DNA of 64,000 bases from NCBI GenBank assembly GCA_013398955.1, contig VWPU01008361.1, positions 248,001 through 312,000 on the forward strand, given 5' to 3'. This stretch comes from Callaeas wilsoni. Lineage: Eukaryota; Chordata; Aves; Passeriformes; Callaeidae. The translations under genes and the position numbers were made by a program. Below, in pieces: positions 62,387 to 64,000 of the stretch. Numbering within the stretch: position 1 is the first letter of the stretch; each line of letters opens with the position of its first letter. Under the pieces are notes generated by a model. It did not search any database, was not told where the DNA came from, and saw nothing but the letters and a program-made list of their open reading frames with translations.

Positions 62387-63194
62387 CTGGTGACAAAAGG
62401 TGAAATTCTTCCCTGACCATTACCGGCACTATAATCAGCTTATGTCCTGAAAGGTATGATTTGATTATCCTTATTATCTTGGCTTTCATAGCTATAAAAA
62501 TGTTATTAGTGATCATAAAAGCGTCTGCCCCTTTTTACTCAAGTCAAATCATTTTATTTGGTTACCTCCTGTGGCAGTGTACTCAGCAGGTCAAATATAT
62601 ATTGCATATCTGAGCTTGTACAGAACTTTATGGTCCACAAATGAGGTTTAAAATTTTACAAATCTGATGAGAGCAAGGCTTACCAGTCATTTTGATAAGT
62701 AATTCCTGCTCATTTGAAGATGATAAGGGTAGTGCAAGAATGCTTCATGATGCTATACTTAGTTCTTGGTGAGTTTTAGGTGAATCCTTGAGATTCTGAG
62801 GTGCTATATTTATTTAAGCTTTCGGAGAGCAAGATCAAAAAACTGAATTCTCCTAGAGGAACTTGATATTGCTCTTCATTTTCCAAGCTTGTGTCTATAA
62901 AGGCATATCATACTTGTAGGCAAACATCGCTCCTGACGCCCTGTGGGGGTGAGCTTGTTGCCAATTTTAGGAGCTCCCTAAACACAGACAGAACCTAGTT
63001 TAGAAAGGAGACATCATCTATTCTGTGCAGAGTGCAAGGTGGAGGTTCCACAAATCGAGAACACCATGGGGTAAAAAGTTACATCTTTTATGCAGTGAAC
63101 ATTTTGACATGAACCCGCCTAATACATGTTATCCACCTACCTAATGCAGATACACTTACGTGACACAAAGTTCTTTCGTTTATTATGCAACTTC
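62387..63194. other. Non-coding approach to the CpG island
   Basis: No gene could be supported. CpG frequency rises gradually from about 62920. Nothing else was noticed. Confidence 0.5.
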
Positions 63195-63312
63195 TATTGT
63201 AGAAGTTATCTGATGACATTAGCTATGTTTACAAAAGGTGAAAAAATTACATCAATCGCTTTTGTAAAAGTTATCTGATGACATCAGTTACGTTTACAAA
63301 AGGTGAAAGATT
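63195..63312 (+). repeat. 65-bp tandem duplication with GATA- and FOX-like sites
   Basis: Two copies offset by 65 bases share 'agttatctgatgacat' and 'gtttacaaaaggtgaaa' (first copy from about 63201, second from about 63266). They differ at a few positions: gacattagctatg against gacatcagttacg. Each copy holds a GATA-type TTATCT and a forkhead-type TGTTTAC or CGTTTAC. The pair lies about 200 bases upstream of the CpG island, so it may be a duplicated regulatory module; that is inference. Confidence 0.8.
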
Positions 63313-63519
63313 CAGCCTAGGGACAAATAGTTCAGCTTGAAGACATCAAGCTCACTGACTTGGACCATTTTGGGTGTCAGAATAAACACCTCAAATTTAA
63401 TTTTCACAGTAGCCCCTTCTTACTTCAGAAATTGATTCCAAGAACCGTCTCCCATTTTCTCCTGACTGAGAAAAAGCTAAAATCTGGCGCAAGAACAGCA
63501 ATGTCAGAACAGGACTGAT

Positions 63520-63925
63520 CGGTGAGCAGGCATCCTTCCCCGCGTGCCGGGACCCCGGCTGAGGCTGCGCAGGGCTGGCGGGGAAGGGTTAAATGCGGCC
63601 ACAGAGGGGAATTAATGGCCAGTGTCAGAAACAGCAAACAGCGTTTGAGAGGCCAGCACCCCGCCGGGCGCAAAGCCGACCCCTCGCCGCCCCGCGGCTG
63701 CCGGGCTGCCCGGAGAGCCAGGGCCCGGCCGAGGCCGAGCTGCCGGCCCGGGGGCGCCGGGCTGCCGTGCCGGTGACCTCCGGCCGGGCTTTATTGACTG
63801 GCGCCGCTGCCAGCCCCGCCGGGCTCGGGCCGCCGGTGAAAGGCGTATTGATTACACATTAGTCTGCGAGGACGGGCTGGCATCGCCGGCTCCAGAGAAA
63901 CGCGGGCCGGCTCTCACGCGTTATT
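63520..63925. promoter_or_regulatory. CpG island, candidate promoter
   Basis: GC content is very high and CpG is dense (for example gccccgcggctgccgggc and gcgccgggctgcc), in sharp contrast to the rest of the window. The 82-89-codon frames on both strands here (63425-63862) are GC-rich shadows without domains. Islands of this size in bird DNA usually mark promoters or first exons. No first exon could be identified, and the gene probably lies beyond 64000 or on the other strand. TATTGATTAC and CATTAG cores follow within the island edge at about 63845-63862. Confidence 0.6.
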
Positions 63926-64000
63926 AGGTTTGGCATAATTCTAAGAGGATACATAGGATGGTTTTATTTTACCTGGCAGCCATGACATTCACTGATATAA
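63926..64000. other. Window edge, AT-rich after the CpG island
   Basis: Short AT-rich end segment with a TTATTAGG core and a GCATAATT string. It may be conserved non-coding or 5' untranslated DNA of the gene served by the island; nothing decisive is visible. Confidence 0.3.

Noticed and set aside
63425..63862. Arg/Pro-rich frames of 82-89 codons on both strands
   Set aside because: GC-rich CpG-island composition explains the lack of stops; no domain or convincing start context.
1..64000. tRNA, rRNA or known microRNA genes
   Set aside because: I looked by eye for tRNA cloverleaf boxes and for familiar mature microRNA sequences and saw none apart from decayed SINE heads. A proper covariance-model scan was not possible.

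Overview
The window looks like bird nuclear DNA, probably from a songbird, and most of it is AT-rich non-coding sequence. The organism call rests on several CR1 LINE relics (one with a TTCTGTGATT-type 3' tail at about 34.9 kb, one at about 43.1-43.3 kb, and older ones at 33.2 and 47 kb). It also rests on a solo retroviral LTR at about 35.2-36.3 kb whose ends match LTRs I remember from passerine genomes, on low repeat density, on CpG depletion, and on many short, very old amniote repeat relics that survive in slowly evolving avian DNA. I could run no database search, so every family name is from recall.

I could not identify a single protein-coding exon with confidence. Almost all open frames of 60-140 codons are chance frames in AT-rich DNA, or are produced by a purine pentamer satellite, by GC-rich LTR or CpG-island sequence, or by the CR1 copy. 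The window is best read as intergenic or long-intron DNA. The main possible exceptions are an exon-like open frame with splice-like ends at 29.0-29.4 kb, a 140-codon minus-strand frame at 41.2-41.6 kb, and a CpG-retaining block at 20.1-21.4 kb.

Layout: 0-4.3 kb featureless AT-rich DNA; 4.30-4.64 kb a purine array with six identical 50-bp higher-order units; 4.6-20 kb AT-rich DNA with ancient SINE-like relics; 20.1-21.4 kb an unexplained CpG-retaining block; 21.4-28 kb AT-rich DNA with a small promoter-like cluster at 23.1-23.3 kb; 28.3-29.6 kb a GC-rich block with the exon-like frame; 33-35 kb CR1 tails; 35.2-36.3 kb the solo LTR; 37.8-38.3 kb an AT-rich block with a perfect CRE; 41.2-42.4 kb a CpG-moderate block with long open frames; 43.1-43.3 kb a CR1 with an internal pentamer expansion; 44.8-49.5 kb old repeats and two enhancer-like blocks; 49.5-62.4 kb mostly plain AT-rich DNA, ending in a poly-T run with an ambiguous base; 63.2-64 kb a tandem duplication followed by a clear CpG island that runs towards the right edge.

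No genes are seen working together. The most economical reading is regulatory or intergenic DNA flanking a gene whose CpG-island promoter lies at the right edge, with enhancer-like blocks scattered inside. I found no convincing new multi-gene system.
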